Assembly (NCBI RefSeq): GCF_050896395.1
Contig: NZ_JBPBBA010000018.1
Coordinates: 7,608-71,607 of the forward strand
DNA from: Nioella aestuarii
Lineage (GTDB): Bacteria > Pseudomonadota > Alphaproteobacteria > Rhodobacterales > Rhodobacteraceae
Length of the DNA stretch: 64,000 nt
Direction of reading: 5' to 3'
A program made the position numbers and the translations under genes. The stretch's first letter is position 1. The number at the start of each line of letters is the position of its first letter. Below the pieces are notes generated by a model, which worked only from the letters and a program-made list of their open reading frames with translations, made no database searches and was not told the DNA's origin. Positions 33,182 to 40,583 of the stretch are shown one piece after another.

Positions 33182-34504
33182 GTGACAGACAGATTGCCAG
33201 ATTGCCCGGATGACGTTTTGCAGGTCTCTGCCCCTCCCTTGCGCGCTATTCTGGCCGGGTTCCAATGGCTGGCAAATCGGCGGCAGCTTTGGCGCTATCC
33301 ATCGCCCAAGGCCGCAACGGCGGCGGAGGAAATGTCGGTCATCGACAATCTTTACTGGATCTACAAAACCTCTCGTCCGATCACCGAATATGAACGCGAC
33401 ATGCCCGGTGATTTGCGGCCCGATACCACCGCGCCACAGGCCATGCTGCCCGAAGGCTTTGCGGAATCCACCTCGCTAAGCATGGGTGCGGGCGGCGATC
33501 TGCTTCGATCTGCCGGGATTGACGGGTCGCAGGACCGGTTGTTCGAGAATGTGGCCGACCTGCTGTTCGATCAGGACATTTCCTTCGCCAACTTCGAAAG
33601 CCCGGTGACGACACAGCCATTGGTCGATGAGGTGATCGGCGATCAGGGGCCGCCTACGGAATGCTGTTCGGCCACTCAGTTCGATATCCTGACCTCGCAT
33701 AAGGGCAAGCGCTTTGACATTCTGAACACCGCCAACAACCACATGTTCGACATGGGCGTTGAGGGGGTCGAAACAACGCTGGCGACGATGGCGGATCGGC
33801 AGATCATGCCGCTCGGCACGAACGCGATGCCTGATGACTATGGGAAAGCGCTGATCATCACCCGAGGTGGGATCAAGATCGGCTTTGCCGCTGCCGCGTT
33901 TGGGCTGAACGGGCGCGACCTGCCAGAAGCAGAGCGGTATCGCATCAATATCTCTCGGCTTTTGTCCAAGAAGGGCCCGCCTGACCTGAGCCTGCTGAAA
34001 CGGCAGATTGACGACTGCAAGGCAGAGGGTTGTGACTTCATCATCGCGTCGGTCCATTGGGGGTTTGAGTTCGAGCTGTTTCCCCGCGCGGTGCAGATAA
34101 AGGCCGCCCGTGACCTGGTTGAATACGGGGCCGACAGCATTCTGTGTCATCACCCGCACGTCATTCAGCCGGTGGAATATTACCGGCCCGCCCGCGATCC
34201 TGACCGCGTGGCCGTGATCGCCCATTCCCTTGGCAGCCTGACCTGGGGCTTCATGGCCCCGCATATCGTGCTGAGCACCATTCTGACCATGCGGCTTGCA
34301 AAGGGCAAAAAGGACGGTGAGGTGCGCACATATCTGGCGGAGGTGACAAAAACCCCCGTTTTCCGCAGCTATGTGGAGGAGGATGGCCAGATGATCACCC
34401 GGCTGGAGAAGCTGGCCGATCATGTGGGCAATCCTGACAGTCCGCACCCGCAACCGTATCTGCAACAGGTTCAGGCCTTTGCCGATCTGGTCAGACGCGG
34501 CTGA
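33182..34504 (+). CDS. CapA-family (PGA_cap) metallophosphatase-like protein
   Basis: A 440-residue protein with the CapA/PgsA fold: DLLFDQDISFANFESPVT (residues ~127-144), the NTANNHMFDMGVEGVETTL motif, SVHWGFEFE and CHHPHVIQPVEYY in the expected order of the metal-binding segments. There is no signal peptide or membrane anchor, unlike classical polyglutamate CapA. It starts with GTG and is divergent from hisD. Possible roles include polyanion hydrolysis or transport; the substrate is unknown. Confidence 0.83.
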   Translation: MTDRLPDCPDDVLQVSAPPLRAILAGFQWLANRRQLWRYPSPKAATAAEEMSVIDNLYWIYKTSRPITEYERDMPGDLRPDTTAPQAMLPEGFAESTSLSMGAGGDLLRSAGIDGSQDRLFENVADLLFDQDISFANFESPVTTQPLVDEVIGDQGPPTECCSATQFDILTSHKGKRFDILNTANNHMFDMGVEGVETTLATMADRQIMPLGTNAMPDDYGKALIITRGGIKIGFAAAAFGLNGRDLPEAERYRINISRLLSKKGPPDLSLLKRQIDDCKAEGCDFIIASVHWGFEFELFPRAVQIKAARDLVEYGADSILCHHPHVIQPVEYYRPARDPDRVAVIAHSLGSLTWGFMAPHIVLSTILTMRLAKGKKDGEVRTYLAEVTKTPVFRSYVEEDGQMITRLEKLADHVGNPDSPHPQPYLQQVQAFADLVRRG

Positions 34505-34621
34505 ACACGGCTCTGACCGGGTCTATCGTCTTCATGCTTCCCCTTGCCGGGCCACGCCTGTGATGCAGGAGCTGTTTTGACCTGAAACGGCGTGTGGACA
34601 ATCGCTTAACGGCGTCAGTCA

Positions 34622-34635
34622 TTGACACAGATCAA
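34622..34635. promoter_or_regulatory. FNR/FnrL-type box
   Basis: TTGACACAGATCAA matches the FNR consensus TTGAT-N4-ATCAA at nine of ten defined positions. It lies 99 bases before the ATG of the cytochrome c gene. Oxygen-dependent control by FnrL would fit the nar genes earlier in the window. Confidence 0.6.
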
Positions 34636-34733
34636 TGCAACCCCCTTCCTCTAAGTAAAGGGTTAGTGAATAGTGACTCGGTCAATCGTTCCGAAAGTCA
34701 ACTATGTCAAACGTCTGAGACGGAGGATATCAG

Positions 34734-35138
34734 ATGACCCATAAGACTTTGAAAATCGGCCTTGCTGCGCTTGCCCTTGGCGCGCTTGGTGCTTGCAGCG
34801 CCCATGCGCAATCCATCGGTGAACAGGAATACCTGCGATCTTGCGCAACCTGTCATGGTGTCGATGGCACCAGTAATACGCCGTTCTCTGATCTGATGAC
34901 GGTAGCTCCGCCCGATCTGACGACACTTGCCGCAGATAATGACGGCGTCTTTCCGATGCTTCGTGTGATCCACATGATCGACGGTCGCTCGGGCTTGCGC
35001 GGTCACGGGTCGGAAATGCCCATCTGGGGTGACAGATATGCCGCAGCCTCAGACATGGCAGGAACCTACGGGGCCGAGTTGATCGTCCGCGGTCGCGTTC
35101 TGGAACTTGCCGAATACCTTGCCTCGATCCAGCAATGA
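34734..35138 (+). CDS. Exported monohaem c-type cytochrome
   Basis: A 134-residue protein with an N-terminal signal sequence (about 1-26). One haem site is CATCH (C37, C40, H41), with a likely axial methionine in GSEMPIWGDRY. The signal end is ambiguous: LGAC at 18-21 could be a weak lipobox, but cleavage after AHA is also plausible. An FNR-type box lies upstream, and the gene stands alone between CapA and a convergent GNAT gene. It is probably a periplasmic electron carrier for low-oxygen respiration. Confidence 0.9.
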   Translation: MTHKTLKIGLAALALGALGACSAHAQSIGEQEYLRSCATCHGVDGTSNTPFSDLMTVAPPDLTTLAADNDGVFPMLRVIHMIDGRSGLRGHGSEMPIWGDRYAAASDMAGTYGAELIVRGRVLELAEYLASIQQ

Positions 35139-35173
35139 TCCAGTCAGTCTGTGGCGGGTTTTTGTCCCTCCCG

Positions 35174-35668
35174 TCACAGCGCCATCGTCATTGTCAGTAG
35201 ATTGAGCAAACGACCGTCGCGCGCCAGTGCGCGCGACGGCTGGCCCGTAGGGTGGAAGCCCACAGATTCATAGAACCGCAATGCGGGAAGGTTGGTTTCG
35301 GCAACCGTCAGCGACAGGCATTGTATTCCGCTGCCCCTCGCCTCACGTCGCAGCACCTTGAACAGTCTGCGCGCGATGCCTTTATTCCGTTGATCGGCCC
35401 GAACATATACCGCGGTTATTTCTCCCCTGCTGTCAGAGGCATCCAGCGCCATTGAGCCAACCAGAGCATCACCCTTGAACGCCCCAAGGATGCATCCCGC
35501 GCCCAAGCTTTCAGCAAAGTCCGTCAATGGCCGACCAGCCCAATCGTCATGGGTTGCGCCATGAGCCTCTGGATGGTTTGCCAGCGCTTCCAGCCGCAGG
35601 TCACGCCAAAGCGCGGCATCGTCAGCCACAAGCCGCCGGATACGCAGCCGCAGGGGCCAACGGATCAT
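35174..35668 (-). CDS. GNAT-family N-acetyltransferase
   Basis: A 164-residue protein with the GNAT acetyl-CoA loop VRADQRNKGIARRLF and a C-terminal NLPALRFYESVGF motif. The ATG at 35668 overlaps the stop of the DUF2948 gene (ATGA). Upstream in-frame sequence belongs to that gene's other frame. It is the last gene of the murA-DUF2948-GNAT run. The acceptor is unknown. Confidence 0.86.
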   Translation of the reverse strand: MIRWPLRLRIRRLVADDAALWRDLRLEALANHPEAHGATHDDWAGRPLTDFAESLGAGCILGAFKGDALVGSMALDASDSRGEITAVYVRADQRNKGIARRLFKVLRREARGSGIQCLSLTVAETNLPALRFYESVGFHPTGQPSRALARDGRLLNLLTMTMAL

Positions 35669-36135
35669 TCCGGGTGGTCCGGCACCTTGCGAGAAGGGGC
35701 CAGATAGGGGCGTGTGACATCGCGCAAGGTCACCTCGACGCATTCCACATCGACCGCAACCGCGCCGTCCCCCGCCAAAACCAGCGTGATCCGCCCGGTT
35801 CCATCTTCGCCCGCCGCCCAATCGAGCGCCAGCAGGGACAGAACCATTTCAGGATCGGCCCGGTTGATACCCTGCGACGCCACGGCCAGCGCGTCGTCGA
35901 TCACCAGCACCGATTGCACCCGCTCGGGCGGGTGTTCGCGGATTCGCGACCCCTCTTCCCAACGGAAACGGTTCAAGAGCAGCGCGAAGCGGCGCTTGGT
36001 CCGATCCCATGTCATTTCCGTGATCGGGAAAATCGCGTCCTGGATCAACGCCGAGATCACCTTCAGATCGTCGCCGTCCTGCGCTTTCAGGCGCAGCGGC
36101 TCTTCGCCGCCATCTTCAAAGCGTGCATCAGCCAT
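35665..36135 (-). CDS. DUF2948 family protein
   Basis: A 156-residue protein with the DUF2948 pattern LRLKAQDGDDLKVISALIQD and FALLLNRFRWEE. This alphaproteobacterial family is normally found directly after murA, as here, where its start lies inside the last codons of murA (8-base overlap). Function is unknown; the context suggests cell-envelope or growth linkage. The ATG at 36135 is chosen from the family N-terminus. Confidence 0.88.
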   Translation of the reverse strand: MADARFEDGGEEPLRLKAQDGDDLKVISALIQDAIFPITEMTWDRTKRRFALLLNRFRWEEGSRIREHPPERVQSVLVIDDALAVASQGINRADPEMVLSLLALDWAAGEDGTGRITLVLAGDGAVAVDVECVEVTLRDVTRPYLAPSRKVPDHPE

Positions 36136-37399
36136 CCCCGTGTACCCGCTCAATATGCGCCCCACAGGCGCGCAGCTTCTCTTCTACCCGCTCGTATCCA
36201 CGGTCCAGATGATAGACCCGGTTCACGACAGTTTCGCCCTCCGCCGCCAGCGCCGCAAGGATCAGCGAAACGGAGGCCCGCAAGTCGGTCGCCATTACGG
36301 GCGCGCCGCGCAACCGTTCTACACCCGTCACGGTGGCATGACCGCCATGCACATCGATCTGAGCGCCCATGCGCACCAGCTCGGGCGCGTGCATGAAGCG
36401 GTTTTCGAAGATCTTCTCTTCCAGCACCGAAGTCCCATTCGCGGTACACATCAGCGCCATCATCTGCGCCTGAAGGTCGGTGGGGAAGCCCGGGAATGGC
36501 TCTGTCACCACATCGACCGCCTTCACACGCCCATTGGCGCGGCGGACCTTGAGGCCCTTATCGGTTTCCTCAACGTCGATCCCGGCCTCGTGCAGCTTGG
36601 CGGTGAAGCTTTCCACAAGGCCGAGCTTGCCGCCCAACAGCTCCACCTCGCCACCAGTGATGGCGGGGGCCAGCATATAGGTGCCCAGTTCAATCCGGTC
36701 GGTGACAACGGGATGAGTCGCGCCATGCAGGCGGTCGACACCCTGAATTTCGATGGTCGATGTCCCCTCGCCCGCGATCTGCGCCCCCATGGCCCGCAGG
36801 CACTGCACCAGATCGACGATCTCAGGCTCGCGCGCGGCGTTTTTCAGCACCGTGGTTCCCTTGGCCAGCGTCGCGGCCATTACCACGTTTTCAGTCGCCC
36901 CCACGCTGGCAAAGCGCAGCTCATGCACCGCACCTTTCAAGCCGCCGGGCGCCTTGGCGTGCAGATACCCGTCACGCAGTTCGATCTGGGCGCCCAGAGC
37001 CTCGAGCGCCGTGATGTGAATATCCATCGGGCGCGCACCAATGGCGCAGCCTCCGGGCAGCGATACCTCTGCCTGACCGTGACGCGCCAGAAGCGGCCCA
37101 AGCACAAGGTTCGAGGCGCGCATCTTCCGCACGATATCGTAATGCGCCATGTGATTGTCGGCCCCGTGCGATGACATGGCGATCACCTTGCCATCGTTCA
37201 TCGCCGTCACCTCCGCACCAAGCGAGCGCAGAAGCTCGGTCATGGTCCGGATATCCGACAGGCGCGGCGCGTTGGTCAGCGTGAGCGGTTCTTCGCTGAG
37301 AAGCGTCGCGGGCATGAGCGTCAGGCAGGCATTCTTCGCGCCCGCAATCGGAATCGCGCCGTTCAGCTCACTTCCGCCTTTGATGATGATCCGATCCAA
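36128..37399 (-). CDS. murA: UDP-N-acetylglucosamine 1-carboxyvinyltransferase
   Basis: A 423-residue enzyme that transfers enolpyruvate from PEP to UDP-GlcNAc, the first committed step of peptidoglycan synthesis. The N-terminus MDRIIIKGGSELNGAIPIAG, K22 in GAKNA and the active-site cysteine C118 in PGGCAIGARPMD are visible. Because the cysteine is present, the enzyme should be fosfomycin-sensitive. It overlaps DUF2948 downstream; a small gene precedes it by 45 bases. Confidence 0.97.
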   Translation of the reverse strand: MDRIIIKGGSELNGAIPIAGAKNACLTLMPATLLSEEPLTLTNAPRLSDIRTMTELLRSLGAEVTAMNDGKVIAMSSHGADNHMAHYDIVRKMRASNLVLGPLLARHGQAEVSLPGGCAIGARPMDIHITALEALGAQIELRDGYLHAKAPGGLKGAVHELRFASVGATENVVMAATLAKGTTVLKNAAREPEIVDLVQCLRAMGAQIAGEGTSTIEIQGVDRLHGATHPVVTDRIELGTYMLAPAITGGEVELLGGKLGLVESFTAKLHEAGIDVEETDKGLKVRRANGRVKAVDVVTEPFPGFPTDLQAQMMALMCTANGTSVLEEKIFENRFMHAPELVRMGAQIDVHGGHATVTGVERLRGAPVMATDLRASVSLILAALAAEGETVVNRVYHLDRGYERVEEKLRACGAHIERVHGDG

Positions 37400-37444
37400 T
37401 GCCTTGCCTCTCTGATTATGTCCGAGCTTTTCCGGTCGTGCCGG

Positions 37445-37609
37445 TCAACTCTTATCCTGCTCTGCCTCGGATGCCGCCCGAGCGCGAGCCTGCGCCTTGC
37501 GCCTGCCCATGTTCGCTTTCAACGCCGCTTTCAACCGCTCTTCGCGGCTTTGCGGCGTTTTTTTCGGGCTGCTATGCCCTGCTTTCACTGGGGGTTTCTC
37601 GGTGCTCAT
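37445..37609 (-). CDS. Small conserved basic protein upstream of murA (54 aa)
   Basis: A 54-codon frame starting MSTEKPPVKAGHSSPKKT, with a basic helical core SREERLKAALKANMGRRKAQ. The ribosome site GGAAGGGG is 2-6 bases before the ATG. It ends 45 bases before murA on the same strand, so the two are probably co-transcribed. Very similar short frames rich in RLKAALKANM are, from memory, common in Rhodobacteraceae. It is basic enough to bind nucleic acid. Function is unknown. Confidence 0.7.
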   Translation of the reverse strand: MSTEKPPVKAGHSSPKKTPQSREERLKAALKANMGRRKAQARARAASEAEQDKS

Positions 37610-37700
37610 GGCCCCTTCCATACTACCATGGTGAAAAAGGGTCCAGATTGCGCTTGCACCATGCTTCGATTGAGTCTAATTCACCGCCCACACGAAGCGG

Positions 37701-37775
37701 GCCGCAGTAGCTCAGTGGTAGAGCGCGTCATTGGTAATGACGAGGTCGGGAGTTCAATCCTCCCCTGCGGCACCA
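37701..37775 (+). tRNA. tRNA-Thr (GGT)
   Basis: The acceptor arms GCCGCAG/CTGCGGC pair fully. The D-arm is AGCTCAGTGGTAGAGC, the anticodon stem is CGTCA/TGACG with loop TTGGTAA (anticodon GGT), the T-loop is GTTCAATCC, and CCA is encoded. Its 3' half is the attachment site of the integrated element whose recombinase gene runs into it from the other strand. Confidence 0.96.
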
Positions 37776-38446
37776 TCTCGCTTTTTGAGCCCGAAATCCC
37801 CCTAAGTATTTGAAAGGGAAGGAAAATTCGGGAGTTCCATACGCCCCATTTAGGCTATATCGCAGCGGCTCCGAAAACGCCAGTCTGAGTACAGTTTGGC
37901 GCAGACCGAAGTCACCATTCTTCCATATATTCCAAGGGCTTGATAGGAATTTCAGGGAGAGTTCAATACAATCCTCCAGCCGTCCCTTTGGCGGGATGGA
38001 TTTGGTAATTCGCTCCTGAAGCACGATCTTGTCACGTTCCAGCTTTTCGATTCTGGTTTCATAGGCGCTGACCACGGACGCGCTGTTTGCTTCAACGATC
38101 CGATACAGCATGTTTTCGAGCTGACGATTTAGGTCTTCAAGCTGCTTCTTAAGCGCCTCTTTTTCATTGTGCGCGATAACGAGGCGCAGGTTCCAAGCAT
38201 CGCGCAACATGGCCTTGGCCAACTCGAACAGCCCATGGGCGGGCTCCATCTTTTTGAGGATTTCTGCAAAGCCATCTTCCAACTTTGCCTTCGGAACCGA
38301 CTTGCCTTTGGCCTCGCAATTCCGTGTCTGACAACGATAGTACGCAAAGTGCCGATACTTGCCTTTCGACCACGCAGCCGTCATCGCGTTGCCACAACAG
38401 TCGCAAGCTACAAACCCGCGCAACGGAAAGTCCTCGTTGAAGTCTG
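37728..38446 (-). pseudogene. Large serine recombinase, C-terminal fragment, ending inside tRNA-Thr
   Basis: About 240 residues remain. They comprise the end of a recombinase zinc-ribbon (CDCCGNAMTAAWSKGKYRHF, then CQTRNCEAKG), a long coiled-coil (LEDLNRQLENMLYRIVEAN, YETRIEKLERDKIVLQERI) and a C-terminus that reads through the tRNA in antisense (RRGGLNSRPRHYQ, stop in the anticodon stem). The N-terminal catalytic domain with its serine is missing, because an IS3-family sequence begins at 38447. This is the typical arrangement of an integrase at a tRNA attachment site, now inactive. Confidence 0.8.
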
Positions 38447-39327
38447 TGAGCTCCCCCCCGAGCTTCGGACACTGACGTAAGCTACGATTTGCTGTCTGCT
38501 GATCTTCGACGAGAAGGAGATCAGAGATGTCGAAACGGAAGCAGCATTCGCCGGAGTTCAAGGCGAAGGTGGCGCTTGAGGCGCTGAAGGGGGAACAGAC
38601 GGTGGCCGATCTGGCGAGCCGGTTCGGGGTTCATCCGACTATGATCCACGCCTGGAAGAAAGCCCTACTCGAGGGTGCGTCGGGCGTGTTTGAGCGTGGC
38701 GGCAAGAAGGCGCTGGAGATCGACGAGGAACAGGTCAAGGAGCTGCATGCCAAGATCGGGGAGTTGGCCGTCGCCAACGATTTTTTGGCCAGAAAGCTCA
38801 AGCCTTGGGGCGTGACGTGAGGCGCGGCATGATCGAACCGGACAACCCCGGCCTGTCGATCGGCAAGCAGTGCCAACTGCTGTCGATCTCGCGGTCGTCG
38901 TTTTACTACCAGCCCAAGGGCGAGACGGCGATGAACCTGATGCTGATGCGCCGGATTGATGAGCAGTTCCTGGAAACACCGTTCTTCGGCGTCGGGCAAA
39001 TGACCTGGCACCTGCGCAACGAGGGGCACCTGGTGAACGAGAAGCGTATCCGTCGCCTGATGCGGCTGATGGGGCTCATGCCGATCTACCAGAAGCCCAA
39101 CACCAGCAAGGCAGCGAAGGGTCACAAGACCTACCCCTATCTGTTGCGCGGTCTGAGGGTGACCCGGCCCAATCAGGTCTGGGCGGCGGACATCACCTAT
39201 CTGCCGATGCGGCGCGGGTTCTTGTATCTGGTCGCCATCATGGATTGGCACACCCGCAAGGTGCTGGCCTGGCGCATCTCGAACACGTTGGAAGCCGACT
39301 TCTGCGTCGAGGCGCTGAACGAGGCTA
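38447..39327 (+). mobile_element. IS3-family insertion sequence, 3'-truncated
   Basis: The left end is placed at TGAGCTCCCC (38447), where the recombinase frame stops making sense. Overlapping orfA and orfB follow in the -1 arrangement typical of IS3 elements. Transposase similarity stops at about 39327 without the last catalytic residue and without a recognisable right inverted repeat. The copy is therefore deleted at its 3' side and cannot move by itself. Confidence 0.8.
38527..38820 (+). CDS. IS3-family transposase OrfA
   Basis: A 97-residue protein with a Tnp_1-type helix-turn-helix (FKAKVALEALKGEQTVADLA, FGVHPTMIHAWKKALLEGA) and a C-terminal leucine-zipper-like helix. It overlaps orfB by 16 bases; the fused OrfAB transposase would need a -1 frameshift in the shared region (…GCCAGAAAGCTC…). 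It appears intact, but the element's orfB is not. Confidence 0.93.
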   Translation: MSKRKQHSPEFKAKVALEALKGEQTVADLASRFGVHPTMIHAWKKALLEGASGVFERGGKKALEIDEEQVKELHAKIGELAVANDFLARKLKPWGVT

Positions 39328-39353
39328 TTCCAATTCATACTGGCGCTTCGTGA
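38805..39353 (+). pseudogene. IS3-family transposase OrfB, truncated
   Basis: The frame has 182 residues, where the family usually has ~270-290. The HTH_21 region (DEQFLETPFFGVGQMTWHLR) and the start of the rve/DDE domain are present: the first catalytic Asp is in WAADITYLPM, followed by ISNTLEADFCVEAL. The second Asp (NTDQG region) and the Glu are absent. The last residues after EALNEA are read from foreign sequence. Confidence 0.88.
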
Positions 39354-39501
39354 AGCGCCGCTCGCCGTCAAATTTCTCGACTACCTTTTTGCAAGCCTTC
39401 CATTCTTCGGTATTCAGTGCTTTGGCAGCTTCCTTGCGCAGTTCGAGAAGATCGCTACGCGCTTGAAACAGGTCTTTGACTTCATTCGTGAGGCTGATCA
39501 T
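39325..39501 (-). CDS. Small charged helical protein (58 aa), C-terminus altered by the IS junction
   Basis: The frame starts MISLTNEVKDLFQARSDLLE and continues as a highly charged, probably coiled-coil helix (LRKEAAKALNTEEWKACKKV). AAGGAA lies 8 bases before the ATG. Its stop codon TAG falls in the truncated IS sequence, so the native protein was probably longer or ended differently. It lies within the decayed tRNA-Thr element and is probably a cargo gene. No family is recognised. Confidence 0.5.
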   Translation of the reverse strand: MISLTNEVKDLFQARSDLLELRKEAAKALNTEEWKACKKVVEKFDGERRFTKRQYELE

Positions 39502-39569
39502 CGCAGAATTCCTTGGTTTTCTGGCAGAATTTGCGCGTGACTGAAGCGATCTGATAGGATCGTTTCATT

Positions 39570-39737
39570 ATGAGATTCAGAGACATAGACGATATTGTGG
39601 AATGGCTTGAGCCGATGGATTACGAGACGTTTTGGGCGGAAACAAAACCCTTCTGCCTGGTCATGCTCCCGCGTGAGAAATGCGATGCAGACATCGCCAG
39701 CGGGGCTACAGACGAAGAGACCGTGCTTTGTCCTTGA
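39570..39737 (+). CDS. Small acidic protein (55 aa) in the tRNA-Thr element
   Basis: The frame starts MRFRDIDDIVEWLEPMDYET and is acidic and Trp/Asp-rich, with two cysteines in the second half (REKCDADIAS). It is divergent from the 58-aa frame across 68 bases. The end (ETVLCP) may be truncated. Codon use resembles neighbouring coding regions rather than the repeat gaps. Function is unknown. Confidence 0.42.
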   Translation: MRFRDIDDIVEWLEPMDYETFWAETKPFCLVMLPREKCDADIASGATDEETVLCP

Positions 39738-39836
39738 CGACCTTCTCGCCGTGGCTCTGCTTGGTTCCGGGTTTCTGTCTCATCTCCACTCCTTGGTGGT
39801 TACGATGTGCCAGAAATCCTCTCTTATCAAATTACC

Positions 39837-40115
39837 CTAAACTGTCCCATTGGCGATGACGTCAGACACAAACATCGCAACGGGCCGGTCCAAAGGGCCG
39901 GAGGCGAGCGTAAGTTCCTCCAGCATGTCACGGGTCGGGTTGTCGATGTCGATCAACACCACGTCGGGCTGGTGGGCGGCGATCTTTTGCGCCAGGCCAG
40001 AAACATTCCCGATCACATGAACCGTGCAATCCAAACTGTCCTTCAGCGCATCCAGAACGGCAACGGCCCGGTCACGGTCTTCTTCAACGACGACAATGGT
40101 TAGAGGTGCGGTCAT
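39837..40115 (-). pseudogene. nasT: nasT (ANTAR response regulator) 5' fragment
   Basis: The ~82 N-terminal residues match the receiver domain of NasT, the nitrate-assimilation antiterminator (APLTIVVVEEDRDRAVAVLD, DVVLIDIDNPTRDMLEELTL, RPVAMFV). After MFV the similarity ends and a short tail leads to a TAG. The C-terminal receiver part and the RNA-binding ANTAR domain are missing, so this is a non-functional remnant at the edge of the decayed element. The ATG at 40115 gives the usual MTxPLTIVV start. Confidence 0.75.
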
Positions 40116-40340
40116 GGACTCGCTCCTTATACCGCTTGGCAAGCATCACAACACGTTCCGGCGGCTTGCACTCTCAAGAGACGTCAGTTGCCGATTTATC
40201 TGCAGAAAGTTCTTATGAATGCACAATAGAACAGCACTCTCCGAGTGCCTGCGCCGCCAGATCTGGATGTATTGCGTTCGCCCCACCTTCCACGATCCGT
40301 GCTGAATGGCCGAGCGCCTAGCGGTTCTGTAGTGCAATAA
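40116..40340. other. Non-coding scar sequence
   Basis: No gene, tRNA or convincing promoter is seen in this 225-base stretch between the nasT and integrase remnants. It is probably deleted element or flanking DNA. Confidence 0.4.
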
Positions 40341-40583
40341 TCAGATCATACCCAAAAGCTCGGAATGGTCGTCGATGATGCCGTCCCCATCGACATCCAA
40401 AGCCAAAAGCGCGTCGTCGGGCGAGACCCAGAGGTCGTCCTTGATCTCATCGACGTGGCAGAACCTTACTTCGCTGGATCGGGTGGCTGTCAGGATGAGG
40501 AGCCTTAGCGCCAGGTGGGCAATCGTGCCTTCATCGAGGCTTTCGTAAAAGGCAGCCCTTGCTGAGGGAAAGATCAGGTTGGA
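40341..40583 (-). pseudogene. Tyrosine-recombinase fragment fused to a Ca-binding-repeat fragment
   Basis: One open frame of ~80 codons lacks a start and begins directly after the stop of the AKR-Rid gene. Its first part, AFYESLDEGTIAHLALRLLI and LTATRSSEVRFCHVDEIKDD, matches the phage-integrase catalytic region with the first active-site arginine (ATRSSEVR). It then passes in frame, at VSP/DDALL, into LALDVDGDGIIDDHSELLG, an EF-hand/RTX-like Ca-binding pattern unrelated to integrases. Two deletions are implied. Nothing suggests a functional product. Confidence 0.6.

Noticed and set aside
34734..34800. Lipoprotein signal in the cytochrome c gene
   Set aside because: LGAC is only a weak lipobox, and a normal signal-peptidase-I site (AHA) lies three residues further, so lipidation is not claimed.
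35714..37174. 486-aa plus-strand frame over DUF2948 and murA
   Set aside because: It is antisense to murA with intact active-site residues.
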